Assembly (NCBI GenBank): GCA_020427635.1
Contig: JAGQOH010000011.1
Location: 1-62,797, forward strand
DNA length: 62,797 nt
Source of the DNA: Phycisphaerales bacterium
GTDB lineage: Bacteria > Planctomycetota > Phycisphaerae > Phycisphaerales > UBA1924
Direction: 5' to 3'
The notes below the pieces were generated by a model. It was given only the letters and a program-made list of their open reading frames with translations. It was not told the DNA's origin and ran no database searches. Positions 8,588 through 18,449 of this stretch are shown here, one piece after another. The position numbers were made by a program, and so were the translations under genes. How positions within the stretch are numbered: position 1 is the first letter of the stretch; the number at the start of each line of letters is the position of its first letter.

Positions 8588-9265
8588 TCAGCCGGTGGCC
8601 AACTGCGACTCAATGACCTCCCAGACGCGCTCGATCGTGCCGACGGTCTGCTCGACCGCGGTGCTCATCTGTCCGAGGTTGCGCTGGATGTCTTTGTTCT
8701 GGCCCGCCGAGCGAGCTGCGAGATCTTTGACTGCATTGGCGACCACGGCAAACCCGCGTCCCGCTTCACCCACGCGGGCGGCTTCGATGCTCGCGTTCAA
8801 GGCCAGCAAGTTGGTCTGCTCTGCGATCACTGCGATCGCGTTTGACACCGCTTCGATGCGTTTTGTGGCCTCTGCAAGGCCAGAACCGTTCTCCCGAGCG
8901 GCGCGGATGTCATCGACGAGTTCCGCACGCTGGCGATCGGCTTCTTGGAGGCGCACCGCCTCGTCGCCCATTTGCTGGGTCGACTGATTGATTGTCTGTG
9001 CCGCCCGGGCGTACACGCCATGCAAGCCCTGCACAAGAATGCGGCGGAAGTACTTGCCATCGCTTGCAAACTCGAGCGAGGTTGCAGCCTCGCGCACGAA
9101 TGCGTCAATGACATCGAGCATATCGTTGATCGCATGGCACAAGGGCGCGATCGGGTCGGTCTCGTCGATGTGTAGCACGCGCTGTTCGAGGTCGCCGCGG
9201 CGCGCGGCTTCGCACGCGCGGAGTGCTTGCTGATACGCATTGGACATGGACACGGTTGCGCTCAC
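8588..9265 (-). CDS. Soluble methyl-accepting chemotaxis-type signalling protein
   Basis: This 225-residue protein has no membrane segment. Residues about 10-85 resemble HAMP-type linker helices ([24 protein letters not shown]). Residues about 130-215 are an MCP signalling hairpin containing [17 protein letters not shown] and [15 protein letters not shown], the CheA/CheW-contact tip. The GTG at 9265 has GGGGGA six bases upstream and lies 11 bases after the stop of the PAS gene, so the two are almost certainly co-expressed. Together they would equal one Aer receptor split into sensor and output proteins. No CheA or CheW gene is in the window. Confidence 0.85.
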   Translation of the reverse strand: MSATVSMSNAYQQALRACEAARRGDLEQRVLHIDETDPIAPLCHAINDMLDVIDAFVREAATSLEFASDGKYFRRILVQGLHGVYARAAQTINQSTQQMGDEAVRLQEADRQRAELVDDIRAARENGSGLAEATKRIEAVSNAIAVIAEQTNLLALNASIEAARVGEAGRGFAVVANAVKDLAARSAGQNKDIQRNLGQMSTAVEQTVGTIERVWEVIESQLATG

Positions 9266-9276
9266 TGCTGTTCCCC

Positions 9277-9804
9277 CTAGGCTGCGCACAGGTCGAAGAT
9301 GAGCTCGTCATAGGTCTTGCCAATGGACTCGAGCTTGGCCACCAAGGCGGGCAGCGAGGCCTCCCACTGCTCGCGCGGCAGGCGGTGTCGGCTCTCGATG
9401 CGCAACAGATCGTCATAGATCGGCTTGATCTGGTCCAAAGCGGCGCGCGACGGCACGCGTCGGCTGGAGTGGTAGCCGATGATCTTGCCCTGCTGGTTGA
9501 ATGTCGGCGTGACGTGTGCAAAGACCCAGTAGTGCGCACCGCTCTTGCACAGGTTGATCACATATGCGAAGACCTCGTGTCCGTCAGCGATGCGATCCCA
9601 CAAGAAACGAAACACGCAGCGCGGCATCGCCGGGTGGCGGATGATGCTGTGCGGCTTGCCCAGGAGTTCTTCTTCTGTGTATTCCGCGACACGCTGGAAG
9701 ACCAGGTTGGCGTAGGTGATGTGGCCTTTGAGATCGGTCTTGGAGACGATCAGCTCCCCCTCGTCGAAGTACCGCTCGACCCCACTTGGCTTCGGTCTGT
9801 TCAC
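9277..9804 (-). CDS. Aer-like PAS-domain sensor protein
   Basis: This 175-residue protein is a single PAS domain. The pattern [21 protein letters not shown], then [16 protein letters not shown], then [18 protein letters not shown] matches the FAD-binding PAS domain of the aerotaxis receptor Aer closely. The C-terminal 60 residues are helical. The GTG at 9804 is preferred because AGGAG lies about eight bases upstream. There is no transmembrane segment, so any association with the membrane or with the MCP protein downstream (8588-9265) would be by protein contact. A role in redox or energy sensing is inferred from the family. The 147-base gap above it shows nothing recognisable. Confidence 0.82.
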   Translation of the reverse strand: MNRPKPSGVERYFDEGELIVSKTDLKGHITYANLVFQRVAEYTEEELLGKPHSIIRHPAMPRCVFRFLWDRIADGHEVFAYVINLCKSGAHYWVFAHVTPTFNQQGKIIGYHSSRRVPSRAALDQIKPIYDDLLRIESRHRLPREQWEASLPALVAKLESIGKTYDELIFDLCAA

Positions 9805-9951
9805 GTCTTGGCTCCTGCGCGTGGCGTGGGCGCGACCCGCCCAGGAGTTCATCGACGCGATGATTCTCACGGTTCATGTGGGAACTTGGTCACCGACATG
9901 GTTGGCGTGACTGCACGCGATTATGGGAGCTTGGCGCCTCCCCTGTTCGAG

Positions 9952-11616
9952 CTACCGGGCGACGTTGAGCCGCTGTCCCACCACCATCTCCACCTCGGGC
10001 TTCTTGGTGATTGTGCGGTCCATGTTGATGCGCGCCAGTTCGCGCCAGGCGAAGGGCAACTCGGGCTCACGCCCGCGCGTGACGGAAATCACGAAGTACT
10101 CCACCTGGTCAGGCACATCCGCGGCTGCTTCCGGGCGATCCAACTGCGTGATGGGCTGGCGATACCAGTACACGAACTTATGGTGAGCGCGGCCAAAGCT
10201 ATAGAGCGGTTGGCCATCGAGCTGGGCGCGCATAGCGAGGATCTCGGGGCCGGCGTTGGCTGCCCGATGGACTTGCGCATCGAGCACCGGCCCATTGAAG
10301 AAGGCCGCAAGCAGGAGTGCGATCGTGCATGTGGAGGTGATCGCGGCCGCCTGTAGGTCCGATGGCGCGATGAGCCAGACCAGAACGCCGCCCATCATGC
10401 TCGCGATGATCAGCAACGCGACGAGCCAGACCGGCTCGGCCAGCATGACCCCCCACTCACCCGGCGCGATTCCAGGTGCGACATTCACGACAAGCAATCC
10501 AACGCCGAGCAGCAGCAGGACCGCCGCGATGACGCGTTGCGCGTCACGCCAGAAGCGGCGCAGACTGTAGCGCAGCTCGGTCTCCAGACAGCGATCGACA
10601 ACGACCCCGATGAGCACTGCCATGAGCGGATACATGGGCATGACATAGCGATGGTGCCCGCCCTCGACGATCCAGACCGGCCCAAAGATCGCGGCGCAGC
10701 CACACAACGCGTAGAGCGTGCAGGCGCTCTGGCGTTCACTCATACGCCAAAAACGAGGATCGACCACCGTGCCAAGCAGCACTGACCAAGGCAGTGTTGC
10801 ACCAATGACCGCGAGCGGAAACACCGCCATGTGCATCAGTAGGCTGCCTGCGCCAAGCCGCCCCGTGCTCGGATCGAACCATGTGGAGCGCGTGCCGGCC
10901 CAACCGACCTCCAGCACAAATGGAACTTGCCACACCGCGATGACTGCGACGAACACCGCCACTCCAACCCAGTGCGCGGGCGCGATCAGCGTCCGCCATT
11001 GACGTCGCAACAGCAGATAAAGCCACATCGCACCGAAATATGCAACCGGCGCTTGCAGCCCTTTGCACAATGCAGCAAGCCCTGCGATTGCGCCCGCAAC
11101 GATCCAAGGCGCCATCGAGCGCGGCCGGGCGTCATGCAACCGATGCCAGAGCAGCATCGACGCCACGAGCAGGAACGTAAACAAGCCGTCCGTCTCGGCG
11201 CGCCGCCCCAAATCGAATACATGGCCCATGGTGATGTAGCTCGCGGCGGCGGCAAACGCACCCGCGCCAGTCACGAACCGCTTTGCGTACCACCATACGC
11301 ACAGGCCAGTAAGCCCTGTCACAATGGCCATCGTGATGCGCAACGTGAAGTGATCGATTTCGTGGATCACGCCGTGAACAAGGGCGAACGTCCAGTATTG
11401 CAACGGCGGGCGGTCGAGAATAGGCACACCCTGCTGCGTGGGATAGAGCCATTGGCCACTGGCCGCCATTTCGATGCCGTGCAGTGCTCGGCGCGTCTCT
11501 TCCCCCACGAGTGGCAGGCGCGTCGGTGCGATGGCATAGCCCACCACAACAATCATGGCAAGCAATACCGGAGTACTGCGCATGACGCGGACAAGTCGCC
11601 CGACGATATGAGTCAT
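9952..11616 (-). CDS. ArnT/PMT-family membrane glycosyltransferase
   Basis: This 554-residue polytopic membrane protein has about 11-13 hydrophobic segments. The first periplasmic loop holds GEETRRALHGIEMA, corresponding to the acidic catalytic loop of GT-C enzymes such as ArnT. DRPPLQYW and GRRAETDGLF are further family blocks. Such enzymes move a sugar from an undecaprenyl carrier to lipid A, glycans or proteins; the acceptor here cannot be told. The ATG at 11616 overlaps the stop of the upstream flippase-like gene (ATGA), which extends the envelope operon. Confidence 0.8.
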   Translation of the reverse strand: MTHIVGRLVRVMRSTPVLLAMIVVVGYAIAPTRLPLVGEETRRALHGIEMAASGQWLYPTQQGVPILDRPPLQYWTFALVHGVIHEIDHFTLRITMAIVTGLTGLCVWWYAKRFVTGAGAFAAAASYITMGHVFDLGRRAETDGLFTFLLVASMLLWHRLHDARPRSMAPWIVAGAIAGLAALCKGLQAPVAYFGAMWLYLLLRRQWRTLIAPAHWVGVAVFVAVIAVWQVPFVLEVGWAGTRSTWFDPSTGRLGAGSLLMHMAVFPLAVIGATLPWSVLLGTVVDPRFWRMSERQSACTLYALCGCAAIFGPVWIVEGGHHRYVMPMYPLMAVLIGVVVDRCLETELRYSLRRFWRDAQRVIAAVLLLLGVGLLVVNVAPGIAPGEWGVMLAEPVWLVALLIIASMMGGVLVWLIAPSDLQAAAITSTCTIALLLAAFFNGPVLDAQVHRAANAGPEILAMRAQLDGQPLYSFGRAHHKFVYWYRQPITQLDRPEAAADVPDQVEYFVISVTRGREPELPFAWRELARINMDRTITKKPEVEMVVGQRLNVAR

Positions 11617-12590
11617 GCCGCGGCTCCGACGGGGTGCATCGTGGGTCCGGCGGTGGCGGCAGCTGCGCGCACGCGCGCGTTCGTCAGAAGCAGCGCGATC
11701 CAGCCAATCGGGATCCAGATCCAAAACGTGATGAGTCGAAACGAAGCGATGGCGATCACCAGATGCTCAGGCGGGATTTTCATGATGCTGAGGGAAACGC
11801 CAAGCAAGCCCTCTGTTGCGCCGATGCCGCCGGGAAGGCCAGAGCCCGCTCCGAGGATCGCCGCGATACAAGCGTAGAGCGCGGTGTCATGCAGCGTGAT
11901 TCCGGCGGCAAGGTCGTGGATCATTACCCAAAGGGCAGTGCCGTGCGCCGCCCACCCGGCCATTTGAATCAGCACGATGCACATCGCGGCGCGGCTCCGC
12001 ACGAACGCGCGCGGGACGGCAAAGCGCGTCCCCTCGAGTATGCCGCTGCCGAAGAGTGCGACGGCGCGCAGTGCAAGCAGCATCGCGATGCCGGCTACGA
12101 GGCCAAGCCATGCGCCGGCCAGCTTGGCGACCAAGAGCACGATGATCAGAGCTCCGACTGCCGCGGTGTTGAGCGCGAAGGCGGATGCTTCGGCTTTGAG
12201 GCAGCGCTCTGTTGGCCCGAAGCCATGGCGCGCCATGGCATCAGGCGGAATGAGGCGTCCAAGCTGGGCGGGCAGCAAGAGTCCTGCGCGCCCGGCAAGG
12301 AATGCAAGCACTGCCGATCGATTCCAGCTCCTGACACCAAAGCGGTGGTAGACCCAAAGCCAGGCAATGCACTCCATTGCCCGGTCGCACAGCACACACG
12401 CGATGACGATGGGCAAAATGCGCCAGCGCTCGATCCAGTGCTGTGCCGCGGCCTGCGGATCACCGCGCCACAGCCCATACACCCCTACCGCAGTAACAAG
12501 CACAAGCAAGACCAGCGCGAAGGGACGCAAAAGCGCGGCGCGGGGGCGCTTCGGCGTGGCGGCATCGGGCTGAACAGCCGCTTGCGTCAT
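11613..12590 (-). CDS. Lysylphosphatidylglycerol-synthase-TM / UPF0104-like membrane protein
   Basis: This 325-residue protein has about eight hydrophobic segments and the AglD/MprF N-domain style pattern (GRAGLLLPAQLGRLIPPDAM; GAGSGLPGGIGATEGLLG). Proteins of this family are thought to flip or handle lipid-linked substrates. No soluble aminoacyltransferase domain is attached. It starts within the stop of the GT9 gene and its stop lies inside the ArnT-like start, so all three are coupled. A role in moving a lipid-linked glycan precursor is an inference from this position. Confidence 0.75.
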   Translation of the reverse strand: MTQAAVQPDAATPKRPRAALLRPFALVLLVLVTAVGVYGLWRGDPQAAAQHWIERWRILPIVIACVLCDRAMECIAWLWVYHRFGVRSWNRSAVLAFLAGRAGLLLPAQLGRLIPPDAMARHGFGPTERCLKAEASAFALNTAAVGALIIVLLVAKLAGAWLGLVAGIAMLLALRAVALFGSGILEGTRFAVPRAFVRSRAAMCIVLIQMAGWAAHGTALWVMIHDLAAGITLHDTALYACIAAILGAGSGLPGGIGATEGLLGVSLSIMKIPPEHLVIAIASFRLITFWIWIPIGWIALLLTNARVRAAAATAGPTMHPVGAAA

Positions 12591-13879
12591 GTTGCGTTCA
12601 ACACGCGCAGCTGGGTCGTGTGCGGCGCGTACTTCCATTCCGTGGTTGTGGCGGCGCCATCGTTTGCTGCTCGCGAGCGCACAATGCTCAACACCTGTTC
12701 AAGTACTTGCTGCGTCTCGATCGCTTGCATGCAGAGATTGTTTCGGCAGATCGAGTTGCGATTGTTCAATGCGCTTACGCACGGGCTGCAGGCCAAGCCC
12801 GCCCACATCACGTGGCTCCGCGGCCCCCGCGGCGCGAACAGCGACGGGTGTTCGGGGCCAAAGAGCACGACGATGTCAATGGGCGTCATCGTTGCAAAGT
12901 GCGCAGGGCCGCTGTCATTCGTCACAAGCACATCCGCCAGTGAGTAGAGCACCAACAGCTCGCGCAGCGACGTTCGCCCCGCAAGCATCACACATCGGTC
13001 CGACGCGATCTCATCGGCCAGTTGCTGCACCTGCGTTGCTTCACCAGGACCGCCGGTCAGGCCAATGATCACATCCGGGCGCGCGGCAAGGAGCCTTTGC
13101 GCAAGGTCGACGTAGCGCTCACGAGGCCACGCACGCAACGGGATCATGTCTGAACAGTTGGCGTTGAGCAGCACGAGTGGCGTGCGTGCGCCTGACCCGT
13201 GCGGAAGTAGGGCTGTCACGCGCGCCAACTCCAGTTCACTTGGGACAAACTGTGGCGGCGGCTCGTCGGCATCCGGCACGCGCAACGGCGAAGTCGGAAG
13301 GGGCTTCGCTGGTTGCTCGATCGCATCAACAAGTGTGCGAAAGGTCTGCGCGGCGTGCATGTGAGGATTGAAGCGCAGGCGATGGGTCATCAGGTTGCCG
13401 CGATACGGCCCTTCGCCCTGAAACGCGTGGAACCCCACTCTCGTCTGCGCTCCGCTGAGATAGGACAGAGCTGCCGTCGAGCGCGCAAAGAACTCTAGAT
13501 CAATTGCAGCGTCGACCTTGAGCTTGCGCACACGGCGCACTGCCCCAAGTGTGTTGCGCAGTGTTGGAAGCACTCCCTTGGTCTGAATCGTGATGACGTT
13601 CTCTGGCAGGATAATGCCCAGCATGTCAATGATGAAGCGGTTCTCCTCAAATACGAGGATGAAGAGATGCTCCCGCCCCACAAGCTGCTCAGCCCGGCGC
13701 AATGCCGAGGCGGCGAGTACCGTCGAGCCCTGCTCGGCGAGCTTGACGAACAGGATGCGCCGCACGGGACGCGGGCGCGGCGTTCCGACCACGCGTGCGA
13801 GCGCACGCAACGCAGTCAACGCACCGCAAAGCGGCACGCCAAGCCAACGATCGAGTTTCCGCATGGTGGCCAGGTTCAT
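12587..13879 (-). CDS. Glycosyltransferase family 9 (heptosyltransferase-like)
   Basis: This 430-residue protein has a GT-B fold. The first Rossmann strand RRILFVKLAEQGSTVLAASA is at about residues 42-61. The donor-binding half contains LLNANCSDMIPLRAWP, IGLTGGPGE and NDSGPAHFATMTPIDIVVLFGP, the ADP-heptose transferase signature. Near the C-terminus CSPC and further cysteines (NSICRNNLC) are unusual. The acceptor is unknown; an envelope glycan is likely. The start could be 13879 or 13864, as neither has a clear ribosome-binding site. It lies downstream of the MBL-rhodanese gene across a 73-base gap. Confidence 0.82.
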   Translation of the reverse strand: MNLATMRKLDRWLGVPLCGALTALRALARVVGTPRPRPVRRILFVKLAEQGSTVLAASALRRAEQLVGREHLFILVFEENRFIIDMLGIILPENVITIQTKGVLPTLRNTLGAVRRVRKLKVDAAIDLEFFARSTAALSYLSGAQTRVGFHAFQGEGPYRGNLMTHRLRFNPHMHAAQTFRTLVDAIEQPAKPLPTSPLRVPDADEPPPQFVPSELELARVTALLPHGSGARTPLVLLNANCSDMIPLRAWPRERYVDLAQRLLAARPDVIIGLTGGPGEATQVQQLADEIASDRCVMLAGRTSLRELLVLYSLADVLVTNDSGPAHFATMTPIDIVVLFGPEHPSLFAPRGPRSHVMWAGLACSPCVSALNNRNSICRNNLCMQAIETQQVLEQVLSIVRSRAANDGAATTTEWKYAPHTTQLRVLNAT

Positions 13880-13952
13880 GCCGCACTCAGGGCCATAGGG
13901 TAGCGTCTGGCCAGTTTGGGCGATCTGCAGCGCTGCAGCACACGCGCGAAGC

Positions 13953-15386
13953 TCAGCGCTCGACGCCCTCCATCGCACTTGCCCAGGCCAGATACCCGCC
14001 CCGCAGGTTGACGATCTGATAGCCCTTTCGCTGCAGGAACGCCGACGCTCGGGCGGAGCGCACGCCGCTGCGACAGTGCACAACCCAGCGCGCATTGTGC
14101 GGCACATCGTCGAGCCGTGCGGCCAATCGTGTGTGGGCAATGTTCAAAGCGTCTGGCAGGTGGCCCTCCGCATATTCGGTGGCACGCCGAACATCGAGCA
14201 CGCGGGCACCCTCGTCGATGAATCGCTCGGCCTCCTGCACATCAACCTCCGGCAGGTCGACCAGCGAATGAGACGCGTCTTCATACTGTTCGAGCGCCGA
14301 GGCGTCATACCAGCCCTTGATGCGGTCGAGCCCGACGCGCACAAGATCGCGCACTGCTTCTTCAACACGACTCGGCTCGATGATGAGATAGATGTCCTCA
14401 TCCTCATGCACCATTGAGCCGGCGTCGGTATTGAACGATTTGGTCAGGATGAATGACAGCGACTTGGGGACGTGCCCGGTGCGAAACGCCTGCCACGGTC
14501 GCGTATCGATGATCGCAACCTTGCTGCCATCAAGCTGGCGCAGCTCCGCAACAGTCATCTTGGGTGGAATCGGAAGATCGCCCAACACGTTGGGGCCAAC
14601 CTTGTTCACACGTTTCATGTTCGCGAAATACAACGGCGGCTCAGGTTGATTCGACAGGATGAAGTCGACAAACGCTTGTTCAGTTGTGGCTGCATTAATC
14701 GCGGGGTTGAACCGGCGCTCATAGCCCAGTGTGCTCATGGGCACGGCTCCAAGCGCCTTGCCGCATGCACTGCCCGCGCCGTGTGCAGGCCAGACCTGCA
14801 CGAAGTCCGGCAGCCCATCGATCTTGTGAATGGTCTTGAAAAGCCGGCGGGCCGAAGGCTCCATCGCACCCACCTGGCCAGCAGCGGTTTCGAGCAAATC
14901 GGGGCGCCCCAGATCGCCCACGAACACGAAGTCGCCTGTCGCCATGCCGATGGGCTCATTCGCGCCGCCGCCGCGATCGGTGACCAGAAACACGATGTGC
15001 TCGGGCGTGTGCCCAGGCGTGTGCATCACCTGGAAGTCGATCGCGCCGATGCGAAAGGTGTCACCATCCCTGAGCAGTTGGTGCTCATAGGCGCCGCCAC
15101 CAAGCTTCTTGTCGAGCCATTGGTACTTCCAATCCGCATCCCCCTCGTCGGATACGTACACTTTCGCGCCGATGGCCTCCGCCAATTCGCGCGAACCTGA
15201 CACGAAGTCGGCATGAATGTGTGTCTCTGCGGTCGCCACGATGCGCAACCCGTTGGCCTGGGCGAGATTGATATAGCGATCAACATCGCGCTCAGGGTCA
15301 ATCACGATGGCTTCGCCCGTGCGCTGGCACCCGATGAGATAGGTCGCCTGCGCGAGCTTGTCGTCGTAGATCATGCGCATGAACAT
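13953..15386 (-). CDS. MBL-fold hydrolase fused to two rhodanese domains
   Basis: This 477-residue protein begins with a metallo-beta-lactamase domain of the persulfide-dioxygenase type (residues 1-250): THIHADFVSG supplies H56, H58 and D60, and TPGHTPEH, GDFVFVGDLGRPD and PAHGAG follow. Two rhodanese domains follow, at about 275-355 and 380-475. The first (VAIIDTRPWQAFRTGHVP) lacks the catalytic cysteine. The second has VVHCRSGVRS with it. This layout resembles CstB-type sulfur enzymes, which handle persulfides or sulfite. The start has AGGAGG at good spacing. It may head the envelope operon or be read separately. Confidence 0.88.
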   Translation of the reverse strand: MFMRMIYDDKLAQATYLIGCQRTGEAIVIDPERDVDRYINLAQANGLRIVATAETHIHADFVSGSRELAEAIGAKVYVSDEGDADWKYQWLDKKLGGGAYEHQLLRDGDTFRIGAIDFQVMHTPGHTPEHIVFLVTDRGGGANEPIGMATGDFVFVGDLGRPDLLETAAGQVGAMEPSARRLFKTIHKIDGLPDFVQVWPAHGAGSACGKALGAVPMSTLGYERRFNPAINAATTEQAFVDFILSNQPEPPLYFANMKRVNKVGPNVLGDLPIPPKMTVAELRQLDGSKVAIIDTRPWQAFRTGHVPKSLSFILTKSFNTDAGSMVHEDEDIYLIIEPSRVEEAVRDLVRVGLDRIKGWYDASALEQYEDASHSLVDLPEVDVQEAERFIDEGARVLDVRRATEYAEGHLPDALNIAHTRLAARLDDVPHNARWVVHCRSGVRSARASAFLQRKGYQIVNLRGGYLAWASAMEGVER

Positions 15387-15471
15387 GGTTGACCTCCTTG
15401 GAGCGGCGGTGTCGCTTCACACCAACGACGCTTGCAAGGATAGGTCAATCGCCATGCACGGACCGATGCGC

Positions 15472-18267
15472 CTATCGCACCTGCACAAGCACCAGACCAA
15501 GTTCGCGGCCCACCGGCGCCTGTGTGAGGTCAATCACCGCTTGTCCCGAGCCCTCGCGGACCGAGCCACAGAGGACGAGCAACGCCCCGGGCGGCAGGTC
15601 CACCGTGGCTTGGTCCCCATTTGCGGGCTCGCTTAGCAGCTCGACGCGGATCGCCCCGTCCTTGAGCGGCTCGCCCGTCATCCAGACTCCTGAGGCAAAC
15701 GGGCCTGGCCCGTCGCTGACGTGTCCGTCGGCACTGGTGGCGAGCACGTGCCGCCCCAGCACCCTTGCCTGGCCCTGGGCCACCAGGGCGTCGACCAGGT
15801 CCCCCAGGTCGGGTCCCGCCTCGCTCATCGAGGCAAGGCCTTCGAAATGCTGCGCTGCGTCTGCAGCCAGGACATACCCGACCGCGACCAGGTCGCCCGG
15901 GACGTGCTGGGCCTTGGCCCGCTTCGGTTGGGCAGCCGGTTTCCCGACGCTGCTCCGGGCGCCTGCGGGCGGCGGCGTGGGCGTCGGGGGCTGGGTGGGC
16001 GAAGGTGTCGCATTGGGCTGAGTTGGTCCCGGCAAGTTGAGGTCCATTTGGTGTGCGAGGGCGGCTCCGCGGCGCGCTGCGCCCGACGGGCCCGACAGCA
16101 CGACCATGTTGAGCCGAGGCTCGAAGCTCACGTGCAACTGTCCGCCGGCGCCGGGCTCCTGGGCAAGCACACGCTCGATCATGCGCGCCACCATTTCCGC
16201 ATTCGCATGCTTGAGGCGCACGACTTCGATGCGATCCTGCCCCCACGCGCCGCCGAGCGCGTCTGCGAGCTCCGCGCCCTTGGTGACCGCCTCAACATCA
16301 CCCACTAGCGCGAGCGCCTGCCGATCTGGCAGCACGATGACTTCCAGCCTCGGATCCACTTGCGCATCGGACTCCGGCATGGCGAAGACTTGCTCGAAGG
16401 GCGCCAACTCTGGGCGAGGCCGCCCATCGAAGAGTTGCGCGAGCGTCGTCTGCGAGTACTTGATGATCATCCGAATGCGCTTTGGCACCAGCAGCTTGCG
16501 CCTGCGCGCGATTCGTGTATCGCCGGTTGTGTTGCCCAGTGAACGCCCGGGAAGCAGATCCGTCACGCGCACGGGTGACACGCCGGCGCGTTCCAACAGC
16601 GCGCGCACGAATTCTGCCGTCTGACGCAATTCACCCTCTGGGCGAATCGCACGAACCACGACCTCGCGCTCTGCTCGGCTGCGTGGTTCATCAGCAGGAG
16701 GCTGCGAGATCGCTGACTGCGCGCGCGGTGCCGCTTGCGCGACTGCGATTTCCGACGCGGACGCTGGCAGTGCGTCAATGCGCCCGATCGCTTCCGCCAG
16801 TCCACCCACGAGCGTCGCCGCGTCGTTTGGACCCGTCAGCATGATCGCGCCGCGCGCTTCGTCGCTGGCGACGCGCACGCCCAACTCGCCGCCCGGGCGC
16901 TGCACGAGTCGCTGCACCGCACTCGCGACATCGTTGGCGCCTGCGCCGTCAAGCATGACGAGCATCGCGCCCTCGGTCATGCGGGCGGCGGCGGCGTCGA
17001 TGTCTTCGAGCAGCAAAGCGCAGAGGTCGACCTCGTCTTCCTGACCCGCGACGAGCAATGCATTGCCCGCACTTGCGCTCACCACTTGCACATCATCGAA
17101 CACGCGCGCTGCAACCTGCTGCACGCGCGGGCCAACCGCGAGGGCGTCGGCGGCCTGCAGCACGACGACCCGCACTACACGCTGCGAAGCGCCGGGTTTG
17201 ATCGTTGCAGCAGCAGGTGCGCCTTCAACCGCAGGCGGCTCCAAGAAGGGCTCGGCGGCAACGACGACAGGCGCCGGCATGGTTGTTTCCATTGCAGGCG
17301 GCTTCGGCGCATCAGGCAATGACACGCTCGGCACGGACGACGTGGCAGCGACCTCGATCGGCTCGGCTTCTGGCCGCTCACTTGACGCCACCACGGCGGG
17401 GAGCGCATCGGCCACGATCGGCGCAACGGGGGCCACAACTGGTTCAGGTCGCGGCGCGGGCTCTTTGGCGGAGGCCATGCCCACAGGCTCGCTCGCCTGC
17501 TGAAGTCTGGGCGAAACAGCGACCGTGGGCGCTTCCTTTAACGGGGCGATGGCCGCAATTTCAACCACTGGCGCTGCGGGCTCCGACTTCACGAGCTTGC
17601 GCTGGAGTGCCCGTTCACGCTCGAGCGCCAGGCGAATCTGCTCATCACTGCGCTGTGCAAGGCTCACGACCGTGCCGCCGTAATCGCGCGCAATGCGCTC
17701 GAGCATCGGATGTGCCGCGCCCGGCGCAAGCGCCACGAGTAGCTGGCAAGCAGTCGGCGCTTCGAAGAACGCGGGCCCCTTGCCGGGCAACAGCTTGCTG
17801 GACGCCAAGCGCTGCATGGCCAGGACTGCGGCCTGGGCCTGTGTCGGTTGAGCAAAGCCAAACACGCGGACGATCGAACCGCCATCGGCGCGGGATTGAT
17901 CGATTGCTCGAGCGACAGCGACGACGGCCGCCAGGTCGGTCTGCGGCGCGCGGATGTGCAACGTCTGCTCGTCGGTGGCGTCAAAGGAGATCGCCGGCAA
18001 GTCCGCCATGGTGCGCAGTCCATCGCGCCATGGTGTGGCCGAGGCGCCCACCCCAAAGAGCAACTCCAATTGACTTGCCAACGCCCGTGCGTCGCCTTGC
18101 GTCAGTGCGACGCTCGCATCGCCCATGACATCAGGCTGGGCGACAGCGTTGTCCTGCGTTGATTGCCGGTCCTGGTGCCGGGCCTCGGCGGACGTGACCC
18201 CGACGGCTGACAGCACTGCTGTGACGCCCACAGCCGCCCAAACCCCCCAGCGCGTGCCCTGCCCCAT
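15472..18267 (-). CDS. Orphan secretin-like protein with repeated N-type domains
   Basis: This protein of about 931 residues has an N-terminal signal or anchor (about 8-25). Several short alpha/beta units follow that resemble the N-domains of secretins, for example VVRLKHANAEMVARMIERVL and LEVIVLPDRQALALVGDVEAV. A Pro/Ala-rich linker occupies about 245-365. A second such linker, TPSPTQPPTPTPPP, precedes the C-terminal 110 residues. Those residues (DLVDALVAQGQARVLGRHVL) look like a short, degenerate secretin wall domain. It is not adjacent to the type II operon at 33232-46271, which has its own GspD. Function is unknown. The ATG at 18267 has GGGGG upstream; a GTG at 18279 is possible. Confidence 0.6.
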   Translation of the reverse strand: MGQGTRWGVWAAVGVTAVLSAVGVTSAEARHQDRQSTQDNAVAQPDVMGDASVALTQGDARALASQLELLFGVGASATPWRDGLRTMADLPAISFDATDEQTLHIRAPQTDLAAVVAVARAIDQSRADGGSIVRVFGFAQPTQAQAAVLAMQRLASSKLLPGKGPAFFEAPTACQLLVALAPGAAHPMLERIARDYGGTVVSLAQRSDEQIRLALERERALQRKLVKSEPAAPVVEIAAIAPLKEAPTVAVSPRLQQASEPVGMASAKEPAPRPEPVVAPVAPIVADALPAVVASSERPEAEPIEVAATSSVPSVSLPDAPKPPAMETTMPAPVVVAAEPFLEPPAVEGAPAAATIKPGASQRVVRVVVLQAADALAVGPRVQQVAARVFDDVQVVSASAGNALLVAGQEDEVDLCALLLEDIDAAAARMTEGAMLVMLDGAGANDVASAVQRLVQRPGGELGVRVASDEARGAIMLTGPNDAATLVGGLAEAIGRIDALPASASEIAVAQAAPRAQSAISQPPADEPRSRAEREVVVRAIRPEGELRQTAEFVRALLERAGVSPVRVTDLLPGRSLGNTTGDTRIARRRKLLVPKRIRMIIKYSQTTLAQLFDGRPRPELAPFEQVFAMPESDAQVDPRLEVIVLPDRQALALVGDVEAVTKGAELADALGGAWGQDRIEVVRLKHANAEMVARMIERVLAQEPGAGGQLHVSFEPRLNMVVLSGPSGAARRGAALAHQMDLNLPGPTQPNATPSPTQPPTPTPPPAGARSSVGKPAAQPKRAKAQHVPGDLVAVGYVLAADAAQHFEGLASMSEAGPDLGDLVDALVAQGQARVLGRHVLATSADGHVSDGPGPFASGVWMTGEPLKDGAIRVELLSEPANGDQATVDLPPGALLVLCGSVREGSGQAVIDLTQAPVGRELGLVLVQVR

Positions 18268-18449
18268 CGAAGCCCCCACTCATGCCTGCGGGCGGGCCAC
18301 ACGAGCCCCGCCGATCCGCTCAGGTTACCCGGACCCATGGCCCGGGGGCGATCCCTTCGCTCATCGGCAGGTGCAAGCCGTCGGCCCCGTGAGCCAGGGG
18401 CAGCGATCGCCCCTTGGGGGCCAACCGCGCGGTCTGTGGCGCTCAGACG

